From Beroe forskalii (Eukaryota > Ctenophora > Nuda > Beroida > Beroidae), in contig WFMF01000167.1 in the NCBI GenBank assembly GCA_011033025.1, forward strand, positions 1-64,000: 64,000 bases of DNA, written 5' to 3'. The notes beneath the pieces are model-generated. The model was not told the origin of the DNA and did not search any database. It worked only from the letters and a program-made list of their open reading frames with translations. Below, one piece after another: positions 10,501 to 20,939 of the stretch; position 1 is the first letter of the stretch, and each line of letters starts with the position of its first letter. The position numbers and the translations under genes are program-made.

Positions 10501-12620
10501 AAATATATTCATTCTCACAGCAGGCATTACTCAGTCTCAGTGGTTGGCAGTCGATTCGATTTGTTGAGACAATCATCATGATTAATTACTAAGTTCGGTG
10601 AAACATCATAAGAAAACCTGTGCAGCTTTGAGTTTCATGTTAATTAAATCTTTGTTCTGTTTATCAATAGCCAGTCCTTTGTCACACCACTCGATAACGC
10701 TGCTTCTGTTCCCTGGAGCAATGAAATATCTCTCACTGGTGGTATATAGGCTAGGCGTTGTTCTAAAATCGATGTATTGATAAGTTGGTTTTAACTTTAC
10801 ATTCCTAAATTTAAGCACTGCAACCTATAGTCAATGGTAGAGTCAGCAGCTGGTTTTTCACCACTTTTTCAATCTTGGCTCAGGGTTCTTTACTGGTCAC
10901 TGATTGGCACGATAATACTCGCCCAATACTTGATTGACTTTTAATGTTGGCCACGCACTCTCTCCAATTTACTGCTCCACTGTATGTCTCCACAGTTTGA
11001 ACCAGCCACCAATTTTACATCGCAACACTGATAGGAGTGACTCTCTGTGCAGGCTCGCTAGTGGTCGCTTAATGCACATTGGGATGCATCCAATGAGGCA
11101 GAACTAACAGCATGGGTACCATTAGCATATCAGTGCTACCAGACATGGTAACGTGACGATTTATAAAACGTGACTTTGCCTTTGTTTGTACGGCAGAATC
11201 GTCTCTGTCAGTTCATACGTTAGTTCATATCTTTATTTAATCGAGTTCTGAGCATTAATAAATAGCATCAAATTTTTAGAAATTTGAGAAATAAGCCTAA
11301 GTAAAGTTACCATTTAATGAAATCAAACTGACCTAACTTCATTTATGGGTTTATCACAATATCACAATAACAATGTCAATGCTTGCATGTAATAACCACA
11401 TCTGCAATTTGGCTACACTGTAAACATTTGCACGTAAGGTAATCAAGGGCAACACCTAGTGTTCACCTTCAGTTACTTGGGCCGTTGATGCCTAATTTGA
11501 TGACTTCTGTTGTCAAAGGCTGCATATCCCTTGGTCCCTGATTAAATTAAAGTCGGACACCCGAAGTACCTATCTGATTTGGTGAGTTTATACCCATCCA
11601 ATTGTTATTGGGTTATCCAGTCTCATCAAGATTTAGTAAATATCGTGTGTTTTGGCAAGAAATACCTAGCTTGTTTTGTGCCAGGGCTCCTCTCGAGATT
11701 GCTTTCATGTATGTTGGTTCTAACTCGAGTGCTTTTTCACTATCGTGTGTTGCTCGCCTGAGATATAAAACACTTTTTGTTTCGTAATTTACAATTTTCA
11801 TTACTTCATTGAATATTCAAGTATCAATATTCAAGTTGCTGTAAGGCATATGACAGAACATTGCATCGGAACTCACCTAAAGTTGCCAATGGAGAACTGA
11901 GCAGCAGCTCTGTTGCAGTATAGTTGAGCATTAAGCAAGGTGTTAGAGCAGTTCTGTGCTAGCCCCTCTGGTAAAATCAATATGCATTAAGTTGGTGAAG
12001 TTTTAGCTATTGACCTCAATTTGAGAATTATGTCATGAATATTAACCTAGTACTCCAGCATTATTACAATTATAAAGCTAAAATTTGGTGCAAGTTTTAG
12101 ACCATCACTAACAAATTTACCTGAATAGCTGATTATTGCCTTATGAAAACCTTCTGGTGTCCCCTTTTTGTACTCAGTATTCCCATCTTCTTTATAACTT
12201 TGGGCATTACCCTCAAGATCCTCATCATCACCATACATCATATCTAGATGAGCTGCTAACATGGGCCACTTCTTTCTATCAATTTCACCTGGATTCATGG
12301 AAAACTGATATGTTAACATTTATAATTCACAAATAATTGTCTGGATTATATCAGATGTCCCAAAAATGCTACAAAAGTAAACCTGCACAATATTGGTTGT
12401 GTTTAAGACACCTGGCATCATTTCATGAATAATACCTACACAAAAATTTGATCATTGTCTCACCATCAATCACTTCTTGAGGAATTTTGTCCATAAATAA
12501 GGGATGCATATCCATTTCTTTGCGCCAGTCTTCTCCAAATGGTTTCAATCCCATTTCTTTTGCTTTTTCAATAAGCTGCATACACTCATCATGTGATAAA
12601 TCATCACAGTCATCAAACAT
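7583..12620 (-). CDS. TTC4: TTC4/CNS1-type TPR co-chaperone, nine coding exons
   Basis: Exons on the minus strand: 12620-12464, 12288-12121, 11967-11877, 11757-11666, 10712-10618, 9547-9427, 9063-8897, 8034-7920 and 7731-7583. All junctions have GT donors and AG acceptors, the phases agree, and the sum is 1155 bp, giving 384 aa plus stop; human TTC4 is 387 aa. The family binds HSP90/HSP70 through three TPRs and its C-terminal wheel domain. Visible similarity: WRKEMDMHPLFMDKIP (N-terminal region), SYKEDGNTEYKKG and KAIISYSEGL (TPR1), YCNRAAAQFSIGNFR (TPR2), KALELEPTYMKAISRGALA then VIEWCDKGLAID (TPR3), a charged RKRR-rich helix, then LVWPVRLLYPGHCTSDVIQQF and a final FEIYVKG strand. An in-frame TGA 24 bp upstream of the ATG at 12620 supports the start, but CAG directly before the ATG leaves a spliced 5' UTR possible. 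Exon 8 is preceded by 15 tandem copies of its own acceptor region. Confidence 0.93.
8022..8715 (-). repeat. 49-bp minisatellite derived from TTC4 intron 7/exon 8 boundary
   Basis: About 15 copies of a 49-bp unit, seen as recurrences of GGATCTGAGGGATTAGGG (plus strand) at 49-bp steps from 8031 to 8696, with one shortened unit near 8490-8530. On the gene strand each unit holds AATCCCTCAG followed by ATCCACAGTATT, which is the exon 8 splice acceptor and the start of exon 8 (IHSISDHLAYMF). The array therefore lines up many candidate 3' splice sites. Because 49 is not a multiple of 3, use of a neighbouring unit would shift the frame; only steps of three units keep it. Confidence 0.9.
9181..9215. 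other. Short perfect hairpin in TTC4 intron
   Basis: ATGGGTGATCTAT and ATAGATCACCCAT are reverse complements separated by about 7 bases. It lies in intron 6 of TTC4. No U-run or other sign of function was seen. Confidence 0.6.
9840..10560. other. TTC4 intron 5 interior, no feature seen
   Basis: AT-rich intron sequence between exons 5 (ends 10618) and 6 (starts 9547 on the minus strand). No RNA gene, repeat array or nested ORF could be supported. The next large intron interior, about 10720-11660, is likewise featureless to me. Confidence 0.4.
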
Positions 12621-12751
12621 CTGAACTCCTAATAATGGCCTATCTCAGATAAATCAAATCATAAACTGAACTGAATTGAATATCTTTCTCCAGAATAGTA
12701 ACAATAAAATATTTTTCAAATAAGTATCTGCAGTTGCAGGTGCAGTGTGTG

Positions 12752-13385
12752 GGCTAAAAAATGGTTGGACTTAACTCTGCCGCGGACCCGGTGGACCCGG
12801 TTAGGTTTAGGGTAGAGAAAAATTGACCTTTGAACCTGTGAAGTCACTCAGCCCCGTTTATATCGGAGACCTACCACATAGGGGGAGGGGGTGTTTGGCC
12901 AAATGCGGATGTCCACAATTCATGGAAATTTTGAGCGATTTGATGGCTATTTCACCAGAAAATTATGAAATTTTGGGGCCAAAAATGTTGTCCGTGAGAG
13001 GACTCTGCTGGTGCAGTTGTACTCCACAGGTGGACTCCACCTGTGGACTCTGCAGGTGGACTCCACCTGTGGACTCTGCAAGTGGATTCCGCTGGTGGAT
13101 TCCACTGGTGGACAAAAACTCCGTGGTGGACTCCAATCCGCGGCGGACTTTTTTCCCTGGTGGACTTTTTCGGTGGACTGTCCACCAGTGCACGGCGGAG
13201 CCCGAACGGACCCACAGCCGACCCACCACTCCATGGCGGAGTTTCGAAAAGTCCGCTGCGGGTCCACCAAAGTCCACCAAAAAATTTTTATGGTGGACTT
13301 TAGTGGAGTCCGCAGCGGACCCGCAGCGGGTCCACCGGGTCCGCAGCGGGTCCGCAGCGGAGTTAAGTCCACCCATTTTTTAGCC
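12752..13385. mobile_element. 634-bp TIR element with 8-bp target duplication
   Basis: Both ends read GGCTAAAAAATGG inward, continuing as TTGGACTTAACTC on the left and GTGGACTTAACTC on the right. The direct repeat AGTGTGTG flanks it at 12744-12751 and 13386-13393. An 8-bp duplication is compatible with hAT, Merlin or P-like transposases; the GG start slightly favours Merlin, but no transposase is present. The interior is dominated by GTGGAC/GTCCAC motifs on both strands (12945-13365), which leaves long open frames in several phases that are not genes. A piece of a different TIR element lies inside at about 12798-12876. Insertion is about 130 bp upstream of the TTC4 start codon. Confidence 0.82.
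12798..12876. mobile_element. Terminal fragment of the 17621-18725 TIR family
   Basis: GGTTTAGGGTAGAGAAAAATTGACC, then GTGAAGTCACTCAG, CCCCGTTTATAT and GGAGACCTACC reproduce, with mismatches, the right terminal region of the element at 17621-18725 (right end at about 18650-18725). It is nested in the 12752-13385 element. No matching second end was found nearby, so this is a solo end or a remnant. Confidence 0.65.
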
Positions 13386-13439
13386 AGTGTGTGCCCCCAA
13401 TGATGCTGTTTAAATTATAATATATAAACTGTGTTGCTC

Positions 13440-13690
13440 AGGAATCCGGAGTCCTGGGTGGCCCAGCCTTGCAGTTGTAAGCTGGGAGGGGCACGTGGGC
13501 CGAAACCCCTCCGTTTCCCTTTGTCACCTGCTGATGGGACACCTACATCGCAGATGGCAGGGAGACCTTTCAACTGTAGGGTAACCGCTGATGATTCACA
13601 GTTTAGTCTCTTCTGCCTCTTATGTCAATCCTTAAATTAGAAAATTGATTACAGCATTTTTGTTATGTTTTTGTATAGCTATACACCTCT
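13440..13690 (+). repeat. Dispersed repeat, mate at 20065-20235
   Basis: The stretch TTTGTCACCTGCTGATGG, GATGGCAGGGAGA, GTAGGGTAACC, CTGCCTCTTATGTCAA, TTAGAAAAT and the ending CACCTCTATAGAT recurs in order at 20065-20235 with many single-base differences. Both copies run in the same orientation. It may be the 3' end of a non-LTR element, but no ORF is attached. LINE copy 1 abuts its right end. Confidence 0.7.
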
Positions 13691-13694
13691 ATAG

Positions 13695-16350
13695 ATATTA
13701 TTATTATTATTATTATTAAATCTAACAATAGTACAGTACATATAAGCATATACATACTATCATACCTCTTCACGTAGGCATAATATACACTTCCGATAAT
13801 TCTATCAACTTCAGATCACTGAATCAATAACTTGATAAACTAGTTAAGTCCTTGAAAGTAGACATAAATCATTTCGCAGGACGCAGTTTATACAGAGGTG
13901 CCCGACTCTGGTCACTATGCATTACCAAAATTTAATAAATACCAAAATTTAGTTCAATACCAAAATATAAATATATTTTACACTAGGATAGCAATCACGC
14001 GTTAAGCAGTTCTAAAGTAATGATGGCAAAGTCGCTCTTAACTTTAGAGTCCATGATCATATTTTAACATCCTGTCTTTGAATGTCTTTGAAAGTCTTTG
14101 AAAGTCTTTGAAAGTCTTTGAAAGTCTTTGAAAGTCTTTGAAAGTCTTTGGAAGTCTTTTACTCCTTTAGAGTCCTTTGAAGTCCTTGAAAGTCTTTGAA
14201 AATCTTCAGTGGCAGTTTTTTTTAACAGCTTTTGTCAATCCTAAGAAGTTATTATTGAGTTCTTCACAGTCTCCCAACAGCCTTCAGATTATGTAAGGAT
14301 CTTGATAATTTGTAAATAAAGCTTATAGCTCCCAGGTTAAGGTTAAAGGGTTAGGGATGACAATGTACATTTGTTGATATCTTTTCAAATCATGTGCCTA
14401 TTGGTGGCAATCTAGCAATTTATAACTACTTCATCGGATTTTCGGTCAGGATCCAGATAGCAAGGGTGTCTTTTCAAGAAAATCGTGCTGTGTCATGATG
14501 AACTTGGTTCTATTGATAAACATTTGGTGCAGTTTAGTGTTATCTGGCATCAAGATTTTTGAGACATAGTTGCTGTGATCATAGGCATTTCTATCAGAGG
14601 TCTGGTCCAGTATTTCTATAAGTTGTTGGAAGGTTGAGTCTTTAAGTTCATTACATTCCAATAATTGGTGGTAGGCTGTGTCTTTTTTGATTCGCTGCAA
14701 AAGGGACAAGAGTCTTCTCTTGGATCGTTGGTGACTGCTGCTCTTGAGTGGCCAAAGAGGAGGGAGTTGCCATGGATAAAGTCAAGCATATAGCTATCCT
14801 CCTTTTTTGTGGTGGAATGATTGAATAGGAGTGTTTTGTTGTCCATGGTTTTACCCCTTCTGAGGAGGTACAATGCTGTGTCAAGACATGTAGCACTAAT
14901 GTCTGAAATTGTCCCAAAGTTACTATATTTTCTGCATATTTCTTCTAGCCAGATTTTCTGCTGATAGGAATTGATTTCACATGTCTTGTACATTATATCG
15001 GGATTTTCTAAAGAAGTAAAATCAATCAAGTTTACTGACCTATAGCTGTTTGATTGTGTGACATAACCATTATGTGATTTCTGATGTTTTGCTTTTTGGT
15101 ATTTAAGGTATTTTTTGATAGCTAAGAGTTGGGAAAAGAACTCTTTATATAGGGAACCATCAACCTGCACCAATGTAGAGGTTACGAAGTCTTTATCAGA
15201 CATTGCCTTACATAGGAACTTAACTGTCAACACTTCTAGTTGTATATTGAGTGGTGGGATTTGTAGACTCATTTCTACTATGTCTCTGTTAGGGTTTAGA
15301 GTAGCCCCCGAAATCTTCATTATTATCTTGTTCCAGAAACTTTGAATATTTCAAGGTTGTTCCAGAGCCAAAGTGGGGATGCATAATGGAGCTTGGTAAG
15401 AATTAAGGCTTTGAGCAACAAAGACAGACTTCTCACATTTAGACCATGGTTTCTATTTGTAGATTTTGTAATCAAACCCCATTTTTTGTTGCAATCTTTA
15501 AGCTTTTGATTGGCATGTTCCTTGAAACTAAGGTTTTCATCGAGAATGACTCTAGGACTTTGGTTGATTTGACATACTTTATGGTTTTTCTGGTTGATTT
15601 TTTAGCTCTGGGATTCTATTCTCATTCGAGGGCGATTTGGTTTTGAGAATGATAGCTTCTGTCTTGTCTTTGTCACAATTGATTACCAATTTGTTCTTTA
15701 TACACCATTTCGTGAGATGGTCACATACCAATTGAGCTAGCTTATAGCATTCATCCAGACTGGTGTGTGAGATGAGTATAGTGCCATCATCAGCAAACTT
15801 AAAGCAGCTCATCCAGGACTGAATGGAGTGTGGAATGTCCTTTTTCATGTCTGTGATGTATATGAGGAATAGGATTGGAGAAAGAGCTGAACCTTGGGGC
15901 AGCCCAAATAGTGCACAAAGATGATCTAAGCCAGTGAATTTGTTGACAGACAGGCTAATCCTTCTATTGCTGAGGTAATTATTCAGCAGTCTTAGCATTT
16001 TTCCTGATACCCCAATTTTTCTAAGCTTGACTATGAGCCCTGGTATAGACCGAATCGAAGGCTTTTTTCAAAGTCTATGAAGAGTATAATGCCATTCAAT
16101 TTTTGGACGTTTTATCTCAGACAAATTGGCCAGGAGTCTGAATAGGTATCTGGTTGTTGATTTACCACATGCAAAGCCTTCTTGGTCCTCATCCTCTACA
16201 TCATCTGTGACTGACATGTATTGCCTAAGGCGGCTATCAAGTATCCTCTCCAGAATTTTACCTATGTATGAGGTGATGCTTATTGGTCTGTAGGACCCTG
16301 GCTTTAAGTATGTTGGCTTGCCTGCTTTTCTTATAAATCGTACATTAGAT
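13695..16350 (-). mobile_element. 5'-truncated Jockey/I-type LINE, copy 1
   Basis: Read on the minus strand this matches the 3' 2.7 kb of the element at 24-33.3 kb almost base for base. It starts inside the reverse transcriptase region (TCTAATGTACG at about 16349) and ends in a (TAA)n tail at 13695-13718. It holds RT pieces at 16397-16068 and 15998-15579, including the FADDGTI catalytic block and the LPQGSALSPILF motif, then a C-terminal part at 15320-14616 and 14709-14446 with the CPFC...H...C zinc knuckle. Frames are broken near 16080, 15600 and 14690. The break near 31950 in copy 2 is absent here, and the one near 14690 here is absent in copy 2, so the two copies decayed independently. No target duplication is visible. 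Confidence 0.92.
14076..14205 (-). repeat. 10-bp microsatellite in LINE 3' UTR
   Basis: About ten near-perfect TTTGAAAGTC units inside the 3' UTR of LINE copy 1. The same array in copy 2 (32778-32932, read as GACTTTCAAA) has about 15 units, so it varies in length between copies. Confidence 0.85.
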
Positions 16351-16448
16351 AAGACATTGGATGCACTATTACATGTCAGTGGAATGTTATTTTTCACTGA
16401 TATTCTACCTTGTCAATATGTAATAAGTTAAATTTCAGGTTATATGTC

Positions 16449-17432
16449 ATGAATCAAGAACAGCCACAAGCCAGCAAGTGTGAAGGTATTCCAGCTCAAA
16501 ACATCTTACTGTTCTGTTACTCACTTCTATCTGCAATCACAGGAACATTTGGAAACATTTTTGTTATATATTCTATCAAAAAATGCAGATCTTTTCGCAT
16601 GAATAAAATCAACTTAAACTTCATCAAAAATGTAGCATTATCTGACATGGTTTACATTGTTACTCGTATCATACCAGTCAGCATAACCAACTTGACATTA
16701 GACTGGAAACTGGGACATGAGGTGTGTTACATCTCATCGACTCTAGCATCTATTTCAGCCATTGCAAACATGAATTTCATAGCTGGATTGACATTATATA
16801 GACTTATGATGCTATCATTCCCATTATGCAACTTTGCAACTGTCAGAAAGTACATTCAATTACTATGTTATATGATTTGGGCTTATTCTAGCATCTTGGG
16901 TATCAGGAGTATTTTTCTGAAGACAAAAGCAGTGTTTGTCAAGCAAATATCAACATGCATCATGCAGTATTCTTACACAGGAGTTGAAAATATAATATAC
17001 TCAGTTCTATTCATCTTAGCCCCATTCTCTTTAATCATTCTCAGTAACATTTTACTGGCCATAAAAACATTTGTCCATTCCAGAAAAATTAGAACCAATA
17101 CACAAATAAGAATAACAAGATCAGGTATAAAGCTTATCATAGAAAAGCGCCGAAGGCAAGCAACTCTTACAGTTGGCAGTTTATCAATGCTGTTGATAGT
17201 TTCTTGGTTGCCTGGTCTGATAAAAAGATTTGGTGGTTTACAGAACACACATCCTGGATTATCTAAAGCAACAATATATTTATTTTTCATCAACTCATTT
17301 GGAAATCCAATTTTATATACTCTCTGCAGCCAGGATTTTAAAAATGTAGTTCAGCAATCAGTGCAAAGGTGGGTGAAAAATACTGCCAGGGCAGCAAGAT
17401 TACCAGTGTATCCACTTAATCCATTAAATTAA
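16449..17432 (+). CDS. Rhodopsin-type (class A) G protein-coupled receptor
   Basis: 327-aa frame from the first ATG at 16449; the open frame extends to 16410 but without ATG. TTTCAG at 16433-16438 could be an acceptor for an upstream exon. Seven hydrophobic segments are visible. Numbering from 16410: TM1 has GN at 48-49; TM2 LSDMVY with Asp79; Cys106 at the start of TM3 and Cys183 in loop 2 form the expected disulfide; TM3 ends LYR (130-131) in place of DRY; TM5 LAPF around Pro205; TM6 SWLPG (265-269) in place of CWxP; TM7 NPILY (299-303). A basic third loop EKRRRQ (246-250) precedes TM6. The ligand cannot be told; the overall shape is that of peptide-receptor-like orphan GPCRs. LINE copy 1 ends only about 100 bp upstream, so promoter or 5' exons may have been displaced or lost. 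Confidence 0.88.
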   Translation: MNQEQPQASKCEGIPAQNILLFCYSLLSAITGTFGNIFVIYSIKKCRSFRMNKINLNFIKNVALSDMVYIVTRIIPVSITNLTLDWKLGHEVCYISSTLASISAIANMNFIAGLTLYRLMMLSFPLCNFATVRKYIQLLCYMIWAYSSILGIRSIFLKTKAVFVKQISTCIMQYSYTGVENIIYSVLFILAPFSLIILSNILLAIKTFVHSRKIRTNTQIRITRSGIKLIIEKRRRQATLTVGSLSMLLIVSWLPGLIKRFGGLQNTHPGLSKATIYLFFINSFGNPILYTLCSQDFKNVVQQSVQRWVKNTARAARLPVYPLNPLN

Positions 17433-17819
17433 TTAAAAGTTTAAGCATGTACAATTTTAAGTGTTTATCTTTTTTATTCATTCCAATTGATTCAGGCAAA
17501 CTTTTGAATTGGTATTTTTGAATTGATCAAATTATCATTGAAATAATTTTGTACAGAATATTTTGATGCTTAACTTCAAGTTTATAAATTCGGTCTCGGT
17601 ATAATTTTGCTGCATGCTATGGTATGTCTCCCATATAAACGGCTCTGAGCGACGTCACAGATCTGAACGTCAATTATTATGTATCCTAAGGTCTAATATC
17701 TAAGAAATTTGTGTGACGTTGCCGACCGGTTTCTGGAATGCGGACGTTTTTCTTACGTTGAAGGACCTTGCTTGTTGGCCGTTGACATGACAGACCGCCT
17801 CGTGAATTGCGCTGACCAA

Positions 17820-18270
17820 ATCCTTCCTAAGCCCGCATAGGTGTGTGTTCGTCAATCGTTGATAGACCCTTCCGAGCGACGCGCCGCGCGCAGCTTGCGC
17901 CAGCGGGTTACTGGAATACTGGGTTAGACATCGTCTGACAATTCCCCTAACCAGGGGTGTTTCCTAAGCCCCCATAGGTGTGTGTACGCGCGCGGCGCTT
18001 CTGAGGAAGCGCGCCGCGCAACTGGCAACGCAGACAGGGATATACGTGTTTAGCAACAGGGGTGTCGCGAGCAAGTGTGTGTACGGTACGCGCCGCGCGC
18101 TTCCTCAGCCCGCATAGGTGTGTATACGCGCGCTTCCCTGTGCTGGGGAAGCGCGCCGCGCGAGCCACACAGGGATATAATATACGTGTTTAGCAAGCCG
18201 CATGCTTCCCTACACAAGGATATACGTATTTAGCGAACCAGATCCCTAGTTTTACGCGCGCGCGCACGCA
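17820..18270. repeat. GC-rich inverted and direct repeats inside the TIR element
   Basis: CCCGCATAGGTGTGTRTACGCGCGC occurs three to four times with variants, paired with GGAAGCGCGCCGCGC in inverse sense, and AGGGATATACGTGTTTAGCAA occurs three times. Dense CpG in an otherwise AT-rich window and potential Z-DNA (CGCGCGCGC at 18255) set it apart. Confidence 0.75.
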
Positions 18271-18569
18271 TTTGTCAGAAGGGAAGGGGTCTGACAAGCA
18301 CATGGCGCCTTGTCGTTTCGTGACGACGCGAGGTCGGCCTCCCATATAAAGGGAATCATTATCTATGACAATGACGTCACTCAGTACGCCATTCTGTTCC
18401 GACAGGATGGCAACGGGGAGGAACGGGACTCTCGTCCCATCCGGGCGCTCGGAAGCGCTTGTCTCGGCCAGCAGCTTCCTCTCCTGGGCGCCGCCTGGGC
18501 CCTCGCAGGTCCATCCCCCTTCTAGTAGTAGTAGACGTCACTCAGAAAATATAATTAAGCGCACCTAGC

Positions 18570-18662
18570 GCTTTAACTTTTAAGGATTTGGGTTAGGGTC
18601 AGGATTTGTGAGGGTTAGGATTAAGGTTAGGGTTTTGGTTAGGGCTATGGTTAGGTTTAGGA
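18570..18662 (+). repeat. Degenerate telomere-like TTAGGG tract
   Basis: GGGTTAGGG, GAGGGTTAGG, AAGGTTAGGG, TTGGTTAGGG and ATGGTTAGG follow one another with small spacers. It is part of the 17621-18725 element, because the GGTTTAGG just before the TIR is also seen in the fragment at 12798. Interstitial rather than terminal telomeric DNA. Confidence 0.7.
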
Positions 18663-20939
18663 TAATGAAAAATTGACGTTTAGATCTGTGACGTCACTCA
18701 GAGCCGTTTATATGGGAGACATACCCGACGCGACGCCCCTTGTTAGGGGAAATCAGTTCAAACAAAATTATCAGACACTATAGTTTACAACGATTGAATG
18801 TATCATTTGTTTTTATTTTTCATCCACTTATGATGTTTACTGCCAAATTGGTACATCACACAGGAATAGCTTGCACTGTTAATGTTATTAGTATCATTAC
18901 ATTTTCAGTACACTTCAAACTTCTTCATGGAAATTATCAGATTGATCATAATCATCAATAAATATCAGTCATTATTAAATATCGTTCCGGCTCGATTGAA
19001 TTAGAGATCGATAAAACACAAAATTTGCTGTCTGTGAATTTACTTTCGACAATCTCTATCAAAAGAAACGTACGAACGGCAAAATTCCTAATTAAATCGA
19101 TCCGTGTGCACACATGGGCAAGAAAACCACAAGGGTGGAATGGCGCGGACTTATGACTTTTATGAAAAACAGAAAAGTTTGAATATCAGTTTCCTTTATT
19201 TAAATTACTACAAACATGCAGGGATTATGAATTATACAATACTTTAAATTCTGCTGTTCTCAGTCCTCACTAAAAAGAAATCTTTTAATTACGTCTCTTG
19301 AAAATCAAAAATAGTATAAAAGCGGAAATATCTCAACATTACTCTAGAACCAGTCGATTTTAATCAAACACGCAAACTTCCTGAGAAGTAGACCTAGGAA
19401 GCTACTATCAAGACCAGCCGAAGAGTCTGCCGATGCCTGCAGGGGCCGGTGAGTTGGTCTTCTTGATGACGATAAGGTACGCTCCTCGTCAGGCAGGTCG
19501 GGGAAATCGGGGGTTTTTAATTTTTAAGGCAACATTTTTAGGCCGCGTTTGTCGCTTTGAGAAAGGTGTCAAAATTTTTGTTCCATCAATAATATTATTT
19601 AAAAAACCAGCCAAAGGTCTTCTATACCAAATTTTTTGGGTGTTTTGCTTTTGACATAAGTTTTTTCTTGAGCATTTTTTATCTATTGAATTGATTTTTT
19701 TTTAAACATTTTAGAGGGGTTTTTAAACAATTGGTTAGTTTGAAATGATCGGGATTTTTTTAAAGTTAGAAATTTTTTGATTCGATAATATCTTTTTTAA
19801 TCTTTAAAAAGGGTTACATTCATTAAAAATAACATGGGTTGTTTGTCGAAATTCCCATTCAATTATGAAAAACTTATGGGTGCCTTAGTCTTGTTGACAA
19901 ATGTTTTGAAATTTTTAATAATCATTTGCACTTTCAAACAAAAGTATCTTTTTGCCCAGAATTTTGTCTAAATGATATGGGGCTCAGGGGTTGAAAACAA
20001 CAGGTTAAAAAAGGGGTTAAAAAGGATGTAGGGGCCAATAAAAGCCCTTTTTGGCTTGAAATTAAATTTTGTTTTGTCACCAGCTGATGGCCCTACTTGG
20101 ATGGCAGGGATTTTACAACGTAGGGTAACCTGATGTTTCCCCAAGTTTTTCTTCCGCCTCTTATGTCAACCCTTTGAATTAGAAAATAATCAAATTTTGT
20201 TTGTTTGTAGTTCCCCATACACCTTATAGATAAGACTTTGGATATGGGGTGTTTCTCATCCTGTTTTTTAAATATTTGACTCTCTTTGGGATTTTAACCT
20301 TTTTATCTATCTCAGCAGTTTGTTTTTTAGAAGAAATTAATTTAAATTATTTATCTCAAAAAAAGATTCAGGATCATGGGGACATTTTTTTATAATGAAT
20401 TAATATTTTCATTTTCTTGCTTTTAAAAAACCAAAAGTTCCGACCCCCATTGGACACTTTTAAGGGGGACCCAACAACATAAAAAAAGATTTGAAAGAGA
20501 GATATTTTCAGAACCTATCAAACTAAATTCTGACTTTTCAATCCCGGGGAAAGGGAAAAATTTATATTTAGATTGGAAAGCTGAAAAAAAATGATGAACT
20601 GGGGAACGGGTTTTGTCATCCCCTCAGAGACATAGCAAATAGCGCAATGATAGAATATTCAGGGAATGGATTTAAGGTTTTGATGCCTTCCAAAAAAACG
20701 CTGTTTAAGTGCCGAAATTTTCATATCAGTGAAAAAAGTGGCCATTATCTTGTGTTTTTGTTAAAAACCATGGGGCACGGGAAATGCCCAACAAAAAGTT
20801 AACTAACTGACAGAATCATGTTGTTCAAAAAAAATTTGAAAAAATTTAATTATAATAACTTCAACACCCTAATGTTGACTGTCCTATTCAAAGCTGAGGA
20901 AAAATAAAGAAAAGTATTCCTTTTAAAAAGAAAAAAGAA

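Larger units (their letters stand above)
17621..18725. mobile_element. 1.1-kb TIR element with GC-rich interior
   Basis: The left end GGTATGTCTCCCATATAAAC continues as GGCTCTGAG(C)GACGTCACAGATCT. The right end at 18665-18725 is its reverse complement over about 55 bp with only a few mismatches. No ORF encodes a transposase and I could not find a convincing target duplication. The interior (about 17820-18270) holds repeated GCGCGCCGCGC, AAGCGCGCCGCGC and AGCCCGCATAGGTGTGT motifs in both orientations plus TATACGTGTTTAGCAA repeats; a telomere-like patch lies before the right end. Confidence 0.82.

Noticed and set aside
12823-13403. Overlapping ORFs up to 186 aa in several frames
   Set aside because: The interior of the TIR element repeats GTGGAC/GTCCAC, which avoids stops in most frames; no domain or conserved start is visible.
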